Source: Zychaea mexicana (Eukaryota; Mucoromycota; Mucoromycetes; Mucorales; Lichtheimiaceae). Taken from it: a stretch of DNA of 64,000 bases. The stretch is from the NCBI RefSeq assembly GCF_025766255.1, contig NW_026516698.1, positions 62,001 to 126,000 of the forward strand, given 5' to 3'. Of this stretch, positions 24,233-37,240 are shown piece after piece. Made by a program: the position numbers and the translations under genes. The notes below the pieces were generated by a model. The model was not told where the DNA came from, searched no databases, and saw nothing but the letters and a program-made list of their open reading frames with translations. Position 1 is the stretch's first letter; each line of letters opens with the position of its first letter.

Positions 24233-24848
24233 AACCAATTAAAACAATCTGTATGTATCGTAAATATAATATCTCTCGTTGGATGTGTTTAAAGTTAAAC
24301 TGTTCGTGCGTGGGCCATCGCGTATATGCGAATAAGAATTATTTGTTACGCAGGAACAGTGGAAGGCTTATGAGTAAGTTGAATTCCTCCCTTGCTGGTT
24401 TTATCTTGATAACAACGAGCAATGAATCTAGACAAACAGGATGGACGTCTACTTATACTGTATGTGGGTATGGTATTACACTGAGGACTAACTTTGTGGT
24501 TGAGCGTATACTATACAGGATAATATATTGAAAGGATTGAGCAAGTCTATACATAATATGTACGATACAACCGTGATATTGATCGGTAATGGAGTAATAC
24601 TACTCTAGCCTTTCATTCCTATTACCTGTTCCATTGATATGTGTCTATGTGCCGTTTGAGACATCGTCGCGTCTCTGTTTTATATACAGCGTGATCTGGT
24701 TTTCCGTTTGTTTTCTCGCAATACCTTGAGCCAGGCTTTGAAGGTCAGGAACCATCGATGTTCTGAGCTTGGTGCTGCATTACTTCAATTAACTCCGACT
24801 TGTTGGCTGTGCTGAAAAACGACTGCGCATCGCGTTCCCGCACACTTC

Positions 24849-24987
24849 TTTGCTTTCGCCTTATTTCCACAGTTTTATCTTTGATCTTTGCTTTGGCCCT
24901 ATTCCCACTTTTGTCTTTGATCTTTGCTTGGGCCCTATTTCCACTTTTACCTTTGATCTTTGCTTTCGCCTTATTCCCGCTTTTTAC
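24849..24987. repeat. 36-bp tandem repeat, about 3.9 units
   Basis: Units start near 24880, 24916 and 24952, with a partial unit before; each begins TTTGATCTTTGCTT. On the minus strand it is open and would encode a basic 12-residue repeat (KSGNRAKAKIKD type) within an 87-codon ORF at 25008-24745. I cannot show that this is translated. Confidence 0.85.
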
Positions 24988-25235
24988 TTGACATTCATTG
25001 TGCAACATCTCCCATCAACAGGCACGATCACAATAGTGCACAGTCCTCTAACAAAGGTTTTAAAGTTTGACAGTAATTCTACTCTCTTTTCTATAATCTT
25101 CAAGACAAGCAACTGCAACAGCAGCAACAGCCTCCAGAAACGTCTTCTACTTCTGCGATTACGCGTCCAGCTCGGAACACAGAGCAGAAGTCGCACTTTC
25201 AGTTACTCCAGAAGAACCATAGAGTGTCGCCTGGA

Positions 25236-26162
25236 ATGCGTATCAAGGTGGACATGTGGAGTTGCACCCGATTCCGTTGCCACGTCAGGCCAACAAGTTC
25301 TGGAGAGAAGGTACCAAAGAAAAGCTCTTATTCTTCACGTGCATAGGACTTATCCATGCCTCTTTCTTGTATTTCTTTCTCGTAGACCCCCAATCCGCGC
25401 ACAGTGCGCGCTGTTGAGAAGTTCGCGTTTGCGGTGATAGACATTGTTCGCAGCTCTTCGGGCTACGACTTTGTCGTTGAAGGCACCGCAAAGCAGTTGT
25501 ATCTGGCTACTATGGCCATGGATGCGCTGGTAAGAATGAAAATGACTTTATCATTCTCTTCAATAATAGGATATATAACACAAGTGCTGGGTCTGGCTTT
25601 GGTTTAATTATTTAATTATAGCTTCTCGACGGCATAGAGAGCTCAGCTCATCACTATGTACTTCTGAGAGTGGATGGCCCTTGTTTCGACAAGCGTGCTG
25701 CGCAAATCCGAGGTGTCCTTGGCACTCTTGCGCCTGAAAAGGGCTTGAGCAATCTTGAAGATTTGCACATCACGGTGGCTCGTGTGCACGCTGCGACAGA
25801 GAGGAAACGGCGCCGATTGGTCAACACAGTTGAAATCGGTTTCCATGCGCTCACAGCAGCCATGGAAGTTGATCCCCCCCCTTGGTAGTCTTGAAGAAAT
25901 CTACGAGTCTCGTGATTCCTGTAAGTCATACAACCTTTTTTTACTCGAGGATATTCGTGAATGATTTTCTCGCGATTGAACAATAGTCTGTAAACACGCG
26001 ATATATGTGGTGGTTGCCCTCAAGCCTGCGGGGCGGAACGATCTTGGCAGACTGAGGAGTAAGTAATATGGTGCAACCTGTCGAAATAGATGGCAACGAA
26101 AAGTTTCCAGCAACGATATTTTCCTGATATCTCTTTTAGTAGATGCACATGACCTTCTATAA
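25236..26162 (+). pseudogene. Unrecognised spliced gene interrupted by one base in a C8 tract
   Basis: Exons proposed: 25236-25310, 25386-25529, 25622-25920, 25987-26058 and 26140-26162. Phases agree only if the run of eight C at 25873-25880 is read as seven. With eight C the frame meets TAG almost at once. The encoded protein is compact and well mixed (FAFAVIDIVRSSSGYDFVVE, HHYVLLRVDGPCFDKR, CKHAIYVVVALKPAGRNDLG) and ends RIDAHDLL. All introns have GTAAG/GTACC donors and AG acceptors. I do not recognise the family and no catalytic motif stands out. The frame is open upstream of 25236 as far as about 25070 through a Gln-rich stretch, so the true start may be in an earlier exon. Either the gene is intact and the extra C is a sequencing or assembly error, or it is a recent pseudogene. 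Confidence 0.55.
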
Positions 26163-29100
26163 GGGGCCACAAGAATCATAGGCCAACAACAACGCACCTA
26201 CAGTTCTTAATCAAGAAACATTTAATAATGTTTTGAGAGAAAGGAATCTGGAATTGGATCTTGGACCACTCGTGGTAAACAGGATCCAAATCAGTGCGAA
26301 AAAGGTATCCCTGTCAAAGGGTTAACATCATCGAATTCTTCATAAATATGAAGTTTATTGAATAAAAAATGGCTCTTGGTATCATGTGAAAAAAATTGAG
26401 GAGTAGAAGTCAGCTTGTTAGATGCCATGTGCACCCCTACTCTATAGCACTGAGCAAAGCTTTCCTCTTTAGCACATATCCAATGACCTCGAATCATGCA
26501 TTATTCAATACACATTACACACAGAGGAGTGTCATACAAGAGAGAGAGGAGCACCATATCACTATAACCGGGATCATTCAAAGCCTGCTACCCCTGCTTA
26601 TTTATGATGCTTACCAGAGGTCCAATCAATACAACTATGATAGTTACAGTATGATACGGTTCAATTTGACGCGTTTAAAATATGAATCTACTGTAAATCC
26701 CAAATAATGACATACAATGGTGTGTGTTTATTCATGGTTGGTTGCTATGTGCTTTGCTGTCTGCTGAAAGTAATGGCCATTTTTTTTCGTCAAGAGTGTG
26801 GTCACTTTCACCCTCTGCTTCCTTATGATAGCTCATTCACTTGGTAGCGTTGACCGATAAAGCGGAGAGAAGGGAGCATCTATACACCTTTTCGTATCCT
26901 ATGGTGCAAAACTTATATGACGACTTTTGGTTTCAATTATGTTAATATAGCATATAACTTTCAATTAAAACAACAAAAGAAAGAGGTGTACGCGCTTAAA
27001 ACATGATAATTATGATTTCCTTTGATACGTGATAAGAAAAGGCCCTCGATTGCAATTATCCAGTCGCAAGTTTGAAAACAATTGAAGAGTTATTGTTGTG
27101 AAGGCAAAAGAAGCGGTCTTTGTAAAAGATCGGCAGGACCTTGACCAATTGGGACTATAGACTGCCACAGTGCCAGCGGGATGCTGATAGTATTAAAGAG
27201 CCTTGGCCACACGAACTGACGATGAGTGTTTTACTCAAAGACATCATGAAAATCGTGGGCAAAGTACATCATTTTACTGCAATACACTTATTGTACCCCG
27301 AGGAGATACAGTGCGAAATCTTTCCGTTTTTTGCTTTTTTATCCCCAGCTTACGCTGGTTGGAAAGGGAAAGTCATTGCGCCACAGGATAAATTCACCAT
27401 TCTGGAACAGCTCTTACTTTCATATAAAATTCTTTCTGCATAACAGGAGGCAAAACAGACCAAAGTGATTGCAAGGGGAAAAATTTACAAACGATACTTT
27501 TGAAGCTAGCAACACCAGACATCATCTACTATCAACAATATATATACAATGATGGAAGGAGAAGCGCTCTTGAGCTATGTCTTTAAAGAGATAATACGAC
27601 ATTTACAAATTTATATATCAACAAGACAAGGCATCAATTCAAAAAAAAGCGAAAGCTGCAAAGAACACTCTCTTTAACTAAAGGTAACCGCCGCAACAGA
27701 ATTCATTAGATCAATTCTGGATATCTCCTGAAAAGAGTTACTCTGAAGGTTGCTCGTCACCATCGGAATGGAATAACTGGATCTAACTTGAAGCTCATAC
27801 ACAGATACCTTGGCATTCATATGATATACTGCTATTCATCAGACGTTCTGATATAGGCTCAAACCATGCGGTATGTACAGTATACTCTGATATCAACCCG
27901 GAAATGAGATAATTACAGTTATCGATCATTTTTTACATGATCTTGTCGGAACGACGGCCACATTATATTGTCAACTTGCGTACAGTAACAGGATTGGGTC
28001 TGCTACTTGCACAGTAATGATATGTTAGGAAACCAGAGCAATACTAAGCTTGATTTTACGAGGTTAATTTCTTAGTTCTCTTACTTTCTTTGCAATCGTA
28101 GTTCTTTGACCTCGACAGAAGAGTTGAAGAATTTGAACATATACCGCGATGCATATAGTATATCATCAATATGGAGCACTTCCACTTCTATATACAGTAA
28201 TTAACAGATTGATCCCCTCGACAGTTTGAATATTTTTAACGAGGCAAAGCTCCAAGATGGCAATAGCCTTTGAGCATAACCCGTGTTGTCAGCAGTAGAG
28301 TGTCTATACGACATTAGGTATGTTTCCAGAAGATAAAAACAATAGTCCCAGGCACTCACTGATAACAACGAATTCTCTGTTGCTATTTGTAGGAAAGAAG
28401 CCCAAAGATGAAAAATCTTTAGATCCTAGAAGCTACTGTGTATGCTTCCATAGGAGCAATGAAGCCATAGTCGTAGCCTATAGTAGAAGAGAATCGCTTG
28501 TTACTAGTATAAGTTCATCGCTGCTACTGGCGCGGAAGATTTTAATTACATCGATTAAAAAAGCATTTCTGAAGGAAACACTTTTTATTCGATCTAAATT
28601 TAGATAAAGAAGTTTTGAAGTTGAAAAATCGCTGCTATCTGTAATAATGACCAGTCCCTCTCCTCTTTCTGTATCAAGTATCAACGGCATCATGTAATTG
28701 CTCATGTGAAAATATATACACATTTTTGCTATAGTTTCATATAAGAACATCAATTTTACAGTCGAGTAAAGCGCACCAGAAACGTAATGATGGGTACTAC
28801 TATCGACATGTGGTCTTCCGTCCTCCCTTTTGTGCAAAAAAGAAAAAGGTTTATCCCAATCCGTGCTCATCGCTTCCAATTGGTCACCATATGATACATT
28901 GATTATACAGAGCTACTCAGCCATAATAGTAGCTGGAATTGATGGATTTTTCTTGAAACGTGAACATTCGATAATTTATCATAAATGTCCAATATAGCTG
29001 CTCCAAAAGGGTAAAGTGCATGCTGTATAAATTTGGAATGTATGGAAAAGCTTGTAAACATACTGAGGAAGATATTGTGACGATTATTGTATAATATGCT

Positions 29101-31069
29101 GCTTCCTGTAACCAGAAACTAATAAAGAAATAAGCTGTGATACAGCATCATGGTGCCTCTCATACTCAGAGAAAAAAAGAATGTGGTGAATCGCCGTACG
29201 TATGTAGTGCATAGATACGCGCACTTATGACGAGCTTGTAAAGCATCTCTTCCTGGTAGATAGTAGTAGTACACATGTAACAAGCAAATGTTCTCCATAT
29301 TTCCATATACGTATCCGCGGCTCTTATTAACAAACTGCGGCCCTTTGCCCGTACATGGTAGGGGTGGGCGACAGAAGCATATGGTGGAGGGTGTTTTTTA
29401 TAGTAGATGCTGAGTCGATGAGTCTAGCATCGCAGCTTTTTTTAATTTAATCATTTCATCGTTTTCAAAATAGATACAGTTTGCGCTGCTATTTCATATC
29501 ATGCTGCTAGTACCTGAACAAAAAGTGCTGTAGTTGGAGCTTTTGACATCTTCCAATAAAGACGCTAGTAAATCTTTCTTTTTTACACCGGGCACACTCA
29601 AGTAGGTAGGGCGTTATTACTGCCCGGGTCACCAACATATTCAAGTGCGAGTAGATGGCACATCGATGAAGGTTTTTTCAAGATGTGTAACAAAAAAAAC
29701 CCCTTGAACTGGGGCAGCAGGCTACTGGATAGTATTACAATCATCCTGATGATGATAAGTGGAAGTCAATAGAAGAAAAAGAATCTTGTTGTCTTAATGA
29801 CCAGGAACTCGTGGTAGTAGGAGAGGCCTTATCGGATCGAAGCAAACTGTTAGCAGCAGTCGGGTTACAACGAAGAGTCGATTTTATGTAATTGTAGCTA
29901 CAAAAGCTGGTGGACCTCTCCTTTCGGGGGTAAAAAGGAACAGAGATCATGCTACTATTGTTGTTACAATGGTCGCTCAATATGGCAACACGACCCTGAC
30001 TTGTGCTAGGCAGGACAAGCAAAAAAGTTTTCGTGAACAACGACACTGACGACGACTTTGTAAATACGTCCAGGAAAATAAGAGAAAAAAGCTAGAATGG
30101 AGCTGTTTTTGTTCGTCAATAACATCAGCCAATACTACCGTTCTTTGTAATGTCTATGGCTCTTAATAACTCGGGTTCGAGCAGGCATTTACTTGCAGCT
30201 GGCAAATGGACGAGTCACATGAATCTTATTATACCGACCACGACAAGTTGGATTTTATTTTCTTCTTGCTTGTAGGAGAAGGGAACACACAAACAGATAT
30301 TATACTACGTATACAAAATCCCACGATCGTCACTTCTACTATGTACTGATATATGGGAAAACCGTGCAACCTCGATACTCGACTCGTTTATATATATATC
30401 CTCTTTGATTGCTTGCGCGTGCGCAAGTGCAACAGTGGTACATTGGGGCGCAAAAAAAAAAAAAGTTTTGTAAACAAAATGACAGAAGCGCCGTCGCCAA
30501 AACCAATTGCCTAAACTCCAAGACCCCGGCATGAAGACTGTGACATTTGAGTAAGAAGGCAGCAGCAGTTGCTACTGGAATAAGAATGCGTAAACGTAGT
30601 AGGGTTGAGGAGAAAGCTTTTCCGCATTGCTCCGATGTGCATGCTCAGCCAGTAAGGATGTGTTGCTCCCTAATACAGCATACTTGCCGGCCTTGCTTGC
30701 ATTGTTAATATACAAAATTTTAAGAGGAACAACGATGATGATCCGGTCAAGGGGCTTTTTGGATGCACGGGCATTCTCCATTGTGGATTGACTCAACATT
30801 AACTTCTTGACGGAGACTGAATTCCGACATCACGCCACAATTTTTCACGCACACAAATGGAGAAAGAAGGGGAGCAGAACAAGTAATGTGCCTGTGTTAT
30901 AATGTGTGCGGTGTACCATGCCAAAGAAAAAAAAGTCCGCACGAAGCTGGTGCTGTCGACCTTTGCATTTGTCTCTCACTCGCCCCCCTCCCCCCCCCCC
31001 TCTCTCTCTTTTGTTTTTCTTCTTTAACCAACTTACCTGCACACGGTCATAACGCACGCCCCCTCAACA
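26163..31069. other. Long AT-rich gene-poor region
   Basis: Nearly 5 kb without a convincing gene. The longest non-repetitive frames are 27141-27443 (+, 100 aa), 28478-28879 (-, 133 aa), 28320-28607 (+, 95 aa, overlapping the previous one) and 29741-30046 (-, 101 aa). None shows a domain I recognise, and flanking exons were not found. The last ~150 bases (30920-31069) are C/T-rich and look like the promoter/5' UTR of the SREBP gene. Confidence 0.5.
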
Positions 31070-34000
31070 ATGGAAGCATTCGGGATCTATGACGACGACG
31101 ATCCCACTCTCTTTAACAATGCCAACTACCCTACACTGTCACAGTTCGACCTCGACTTACAGCAGCAGGCCCAAGCCGCACTTCAACAAGGCGGCTGGCA
31201 AGACTTTGATATGTTCCTGCCTCAGGTAGTTCCTGAAGTCTTCTACAACGGCCCTATCTCTCCACCCACGACGACGTCTTCGCCTCCACAACAACAACAA
31301 CAACAACAACAGCACCAACAACAGCACCAACAACAACAGCCCCCACATCCACAACAACAGCAAGAACCTGCTGCTTTAAATATACCTCAGTCGTTTATTG
31401 ACAGCAGCGTCATTTACAACACAGCACTGTTTGGCAATGCCATGCCTAACAAAACGATCAACAGCTCCATGCCGATCTCACCACCACTTGTTTCGTTCGA
31501 CGCCACACCCGTTGTACCGTCACAGTGGGCTGCTGGTGGAGGAGCAGCAGCAGAACCAGTGGAAGCTCTGTTGAAAACAGAATACCCAAGTCCAGAAAAC
31601 ATTGCGTGCTCACCCGCTAGCGAGTCAAAGAGTCAATTAGAACAACTCAACTTTATTGATTCACTTCCTCCCACCGCTGCCCCACTCACAGCAATAACCA
31701 CCACTACTACAATGTCCCCTTCCGCACATGCATCAGTGATAGACCAGCCATTACCATCACAGCTCCCTCAATCATTACCTCAACAACAACAACAACAACA
31801 ACAACAGCCTCCAACAGCAGCTTCATCAATAGCCACTCCTCCATCTGCGGACGCTTCGCCTCCTCCTGCAGCTGCAGCACCTGCATCGCCATGGAACAAC
31901 AGCGGATTCCCGGAACCTCAAGGTTTGTTTATCGCTCTTTCTTTCTCTTCAATCTCCCCCTTCATTGTTCTATTTTTGGGGCTCCTCTTTGCTAGGAAAA
32001 AAAAATCATGCAAAGGTGGGTGCCTAACATAATCATAAAATTCTTTTTGTCTGCTTAGGCAACAAGGTACCCATCCAACGCCTGAAACCACCCGCTGCTT
32101 CTGCCGTCGCCCAGCAGACCAATGGCGGACTTATAACCGGCACTGGCGGACGCCAGCAGAAAAAGACCGCGCACAATGCCATTGAACGGAGGTACCGGAA
32201 CAACATCAACGACCGTATCGCCGAACTCAAGGACGCTGTTCCTGCATTGTTGCATGCCAAGCTCAAAGACTCTCGCACAGGCAAACGCTCGCACCGTACC
32301 ATGGACGACGAGGACGACGAAGGCGAAGACTGTGAAGAATACCTGGACGGCGTTGCGGTTGCAACCAAGCTCAACAAAGCAACCATCCTACGCAAAGCCA
32401 CCGAATACATTACACATCTGAAAAAGACGGGGGACGACATGCGGCAAGAGAACGCAGTGCTACAGCATTTGCTGACACAGCTGCCCGGCGGCCAAGAAGT
32501 GCTCGGACGATATAGAATGCAAAAAGTACAGCGGGAGCAGGAGATGCAACGACAGCGGCTCTTTGAGCAACAGCAGCTCGCCAAGCAGCAGCAACAGCAA
32601 CGGAAGCCCGGTCGCAAACGAACAAAGACGGTACCTGTGTCCGAGGAATACGAAACAGCTTCTTCCGCAGGCTCAGATCCAGCTACACCGCCACCCGTGG
32701 GCAACCGTGTCTTCATGGCTATTTTCGCTTGTCTCACGTTCTTCTCGTCATCTCCGCTTACGGCTGGCCCTTCGAGCTCGGAGCAGTTCCAGAACCATCA
32801 CCACGCTTCACGTGCTGCCAGTGTTGGTGAGACTGTAGCGGATAGCAACTCCACAGAGCCATCGGCTGCTGCTTCCTTCATTAGCTCACTGTTTCCATTT
32901 GATAATGCATGGTAAGCATATTATCAGCGTTGTAAAATATAAAAAGAACAGGAACACTTATCATGATCTTCGCTATAGGACCTTCTTGCGAACCGTTGTA
33001 TTTGTTCTGTTCATTGGTCACTTGTTGTTCCCATACATGCGATCGTGGGTGTTTGGCCGATTTTCGCTGAACGTCAAACGAGTTCCCCGCGCAAAACGAG
33101 TAGCAACACGAAAGCGAATCCAGACGTCGACTGCAGCAGTATCATCAGCCATTGGATCAATCACTCCTGGCGACCAGAAGTGTTTTCGCATCTACGACAT
33201 CATTGCTCGATCACTCGAAATGAACGAAGACGGCCCACCACGCACCTCTCTCGGCTATCTTTTCCAAACGGCCAAAGAAGGAGCTCGTCTGATCTCACGC
33301 CAAGCATTCGGCTACGAGATTTTATACGACGAAGACGATCAACTCGTACCTGAGGACGAGTGGGAACAAGTTTGCCGATGGATCAAACTCAACGAGATTG
33401 AATGCTTAGGAGGTAAATTTGAATACAACGAAAGAAAGAGAGAGACGATGATTGAACGATAAACTCTATCAGGCAATCCCGAGATCACACGCTGGACTAT
33501 GCTGCATTCGTGCCTACGCATGATCAACTTGGTCGAAGTACTCGATGACGAAGAACACGAATACTTGCAGCAGATGAGAGCACGGGTCTACGCCACCGCA
33601 GCAATCGAAATGACTGCCATCCTACGCAACCTTCCTCTTGCCAGCAGACTCTCACGATACTTTTGGCGTCTGGCAGTATACGAAACCAGTGCCGACATGC
33701 GCAACCCCAACAACAGCGACGACGGCTACATGCGCTCGCTGGTCTCGATGATCCAGCAACAAGAGGAAAACGTTGAAGACATCTTGCAGTCGCAAGCGTG
33801 GGACGAAACGTTGCAAGTGATCCGCTACCAAGTGGGCCAAGGACACACCAACCTCTCGTTGTCGCTCACTGCACCCGTGCTGGTTCCCGTGGCCATTTTG
33901 TCGACGCTCCACCTTCTTGACAGCCTTCAAACGCAATTCGGTCGCCTCATCGGACACGTGTGTGACACCTCCCCCGCGCCCGCATCCAATGGTGACGAGG

Positions 34001-34833
34001 TTGCATCCTCCTCGTCCTCGGATTTGGGTAGCGAAACGTACTTGTTTGAATCCATCCTGTCGGTCACACAAGCAGATGACGATCACCAGCGTCTGGCGCA
34101 CTGGCTGGCTGCTGTAGGCATGACCGTTGAAACCCTGTGGAAGAATGACGTCAAGGCAGCCGAGAGCTGGATGGCCACCGTTGTGAAGCGGGTACCCCGT
34201 GCGCTCATGGTCGGCAACGGCAACGGCCAAGACATTGTCGCTTACAAGAACAAGATGAACGAACTCGACGAGCATGTCAAGAAGCATCTGGTCCATGTCC
34301 TCTCTGGCGCCACGCTCATCAAGCGTGGCGAGCAAGCTGCGGGCGTCGAGCAGCTGCAAATGGCCGAGAATATCCAGCTGGTTGTCAAGAAACTCAAGGC
34401 AGCAGGCCACAAGCAAACTTCCTCCGCACCCCATCATCTCGAGAGTGTCGTCATGGCATTGGCCGAGTTTGCTGTTGCCGTCATTGGTCTTGAGGCTTGG
34501 ATCACCGCATGGAAACAAACGCCAAGCAACGAAAACATTCGAGAGATTCGCGAGCAAGTGACCTTGTCCACCATCCATTTGCGACGGATGATCAAGCGGC
34601 CATTGTTGGAGGGCCTTCAGACCAACCAGATGATTGCTCGCTTGAGCCGTCTGAGCCGGTTTGTGGCGCGACAGCCAGATGAAGTCGATTCGGCGTGCGA
34701 TTGCTCTGATATTGAAAGCGACGAAGATGGGGACAGAGTATCGGCTCTGTTGTATGATACGGATGTTGAAGAAGACGAAATGCTTGTGAAGCGGGCAGAT
34801 AAGGCCCTTGATATCCTGCATGGCATTCTGTGA
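31070..34833 (+). CDS. sre1: SREBP-family membrane-bound bHLH transcription factor
   Basis: Four exons: 31070-31922, 32059-32911, 32979-33412 and 33473-34833, giving 1166 aa; all phases agree. Residues 1-284 are a Gln/Pro/Ser-rich activation-type region with an acidic start (IYDDDDPTLFNN). The bHLH-leucine zipper (about 318-440) carries AHNAIERRYRNNINDRI. Tyr330 is the residue that marks SREBPs, replacing the usual Arg and allowing binding to sterol regulatory elements; the helix-loop-helix has an acidic insertion in the loop. Two hydrophobic segments follow (about 500-520 and 572-592) with a polar Ser/His loop between, the hairpin by which SREBPs sit in the ER membrane. The remaining ~570 residues are the C-terminal regulatory region, corresponding to the Scap-binding/DUF2014 part of fungal homologues. 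Expected role: proteolytically released regulator of sterol and hypoxia genes (family knowledge). No RxxL site-1 protease motif is visible in the loop. Confidence 0.9.
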
Positions 34834-35892
34834 TAACGACGATGAAGAGTTCTTTTGTATTTTACGCTTTTTACATTTTCCCCCCTTTACAGACACCCAC
34901 CCCGCACACTCACCAATTACTACTATCACTACCACACATTTCATATAGCACACAAACACAACCAACAACCAACAACAACGTATAAATATATATATAATCT
35001 TTTCTTGCTGTTCTTCTTATATACTACCATAACATATTACGCTCGTCTGTCTGTCTGTCTTTATTTATATCTCAAGCTCACAAAAGAAGCTCTGCAACGT
35101 TATTTACAGCAGATCCGCAAACACTCAAAACACGTGTATAAACATTCGCACGGTTTTGGTAACTTTGCGTGTCCAGTCCATAGCAATTGGCGAATAAGGG
35201 TCTTCGGTTTATGAGCATATAATTGGGTCATTAAATAGATCGTTCCATTATTGATAAGGCGCCCCTCGCCTTCCAACAACGACACTGTCATAAATAAATC
35301 GGCTGGCATGACCATTATATTTCCATCTTTCATACATACAGGGATCCGACTAAAAGAAAAACCCGCGGGGAAGATGTTTGATCCATTCTATACAGTCGAT
35401 GCTTGGAAGATACAGTCGCATTCTGCTCAAAAAAGTGTATATACCCCGGAGGGGACCATGAAAAATGCACTGGTACTACCGTTCCTTCGGGGGTGCAATG
35501 TTACTTTTCGTTTCTTTCGAGTCAGCCATCGCCGCTTGTTGGCTGCTATACTGCTGGCTATTCTCCTGTATTTGATGCATGTTACAAAATGAGCGGGTGT
35601 GTCGCCATGTCAATGCGGTCCAGAATATAATCTTGAAACACGGGATCATGTAGCACAATACTACCTTCGTTATGCCATCCATCAATATCTTTTTATTCAC
35701 TACTTACTATCTACCGTGGGTTTTTCTTTGTAATGCAGCAACGAGTGTGCCGTTGTCAAAAGGGTCCATTCAAAAGAGAAAACTACAAAGCTGTTGCTAT
35801 GTAATAAGATACAGCTACCTAGTGATTGATGCTCTGTTGTCAAGTCTTTTAATAAAGCTGCTGCATATATGTACTGGTTTTTTGCGTCACCA

Positions 35893-36010
35893 CATGAAAG
35901 ATTCTGCGTTGTCTGGGGAACAAATTTGCGCCAGTGAATTTGCGTAGCTTGTCTATTTTCGTTGTGACATCCATCTTTTTTTTTCTTCTATCCGTCTTAT
36001 TATCTCTTCC
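35893..36010 (+). repeat. Inverted repeat, left copy
   Basis: The stretch from ATTCTGCGTTGTCTGGGGAA through TTGTCTATTTTCGTTGTGAC matches the reverse complement of 40055-40165 closely, apart from a ~14-nt insertion in this copy. It then runs into imperfect repeats of CCATCTGTCTTATTTTCTC up to about 36095. Confidence 0.75.
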
Positions 36011-36889
36011 ATCTGTCTTATTTTCTCCTTTTATCTGTCTTGTTTTGTCTTCCATCTGTCTTATTTCTCCATCTGTCTTATTTTTTCATCCAGATGACAT
36101 GGAGAATACAAATGGGGTTTGAATACTGACAAATAGAATGTCCTCTGTATTTAAAAATCTCGACATCTAAAATAACTAATGAAATCCAAAACATGAAGTT
36201 GATACTAATTTCTTTTTTATCTTCAACAAACTTTGTTGTATCCAACATGATCAATAACACATATTCTTTAATCAGTCATTAACGATTGCTGTTATCTCCC
36301 TCATAACCTCACTTGTGCGGACAGTTCTTTATTTCATACACATCTTGGTGAAACACTGATCAGCTATGCTCAGGAAGAAGTTGTCATTATTTGGATCACA
36401 TAATTCACATTAGCTACTATCTGAGGCATTTACCTGGATGTACCTCCTTTTACTCACGCATCATACATTACTTAATCCTATATGATTGATTTATAACATC
36501 AACTCATCCATTCAATGCACATGATGCTGTAGTAGTTGCCAAGGATAAGATATTTCTTATGAATAGTGAGAACTTCTGTTATCATAATAAACCAGTTTCA
36601 ATTCCTTCCGGGTCTCATTAACTTATTCTGTCTCTTTTGGTTTATTGGATATTACAAACTTATAATTTATTTTCCTGTGTTTTTTTTATTATTGTTTCTA
36701 ATTCTTCATTATTTTTTTAATTCTGATTCTTTAATACAACTTTGTTTATCTTTAATATTATTATTGTTGCTATTATGAATATATAATCTTTTTTTTTTAA
36801 AAAAAAATATGACATGAAGAAGAATTTGTTTTTTATCAATACAGGATTTTTCATCTCCTAGCGGACGTTTGAACTTTTATTTAGGCAGA

Positions 36890-37240
36890 AGGGATTTAAT
36901 TTTAGGCAGAGTGGACATGAATGTTAATCTGAATGGACATGAATGAAAGTTAATCTGGACATGAATAATAATTGATCTGGACATGAATGAAAATCGAGCT
37001 GGACATGAATAAAGATCGATCTGGACATGAATATACTTCGACCTGGACATGAATATAAATCGAATCTGGACATGAGTAAAATCAATCTGGACATGAGTAA
37101 AAATTAATCTGTACTTGAATGAAAATCATTCTGACAAGAATAATAATCAATCTAAGCATGAATAATAGACAACCTGGACATAATAACAGTCAACCTGGAC
37201 ATAGTTTTAGTCAACTAAGACATAATAAAAGTTGAAGTAG
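36890..37240. repeat. 22-bp minisatellite, about 15 units
   Basis: GGACATGAAT or a close variant recurs at 36912, 36934, 36957, 36979, 37001, 37023, 37045, 37068, 37089, 37111, 37132, 37154, 37175, 37197 and 37218, so the period is 22 (21-23). Units are best preserved between 36934 and 37100 and degrade towards the right. There is no open frame through the array, so it is not a repeat protein. Confidence 0.9.

Larger units (their letters stand above)
22463..25235. other. Intergenic region containing a dispersed repeat
   Basis: AT-rich DNA upstream of the UBA-UBX-LRR gene. It contains repeat copy A (23348-23915), a TC/TA microsatellite (24196-24231) and a 36-bp tandem repeat (24849-24987), listed separately. 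Minus-strand DNA near 22500-22640 might hold the missing first exon of the UBX gene, but I could not fix it. Confidence 0.5.

Noticed and set aside
33652..34968. 438-codon open frame on the minus strand
   Set aside because: It lies antisense to the last exon of the SREBP gene, whose frame, phases and family features are clear. It is a shadow of its codon usage.
36890..37240. CRISPR-like array
   Set aside because: The units are directly adjacent and of one 22-bp period without unique spacers, and the genome is eukaryotic; it is a minisatellite.
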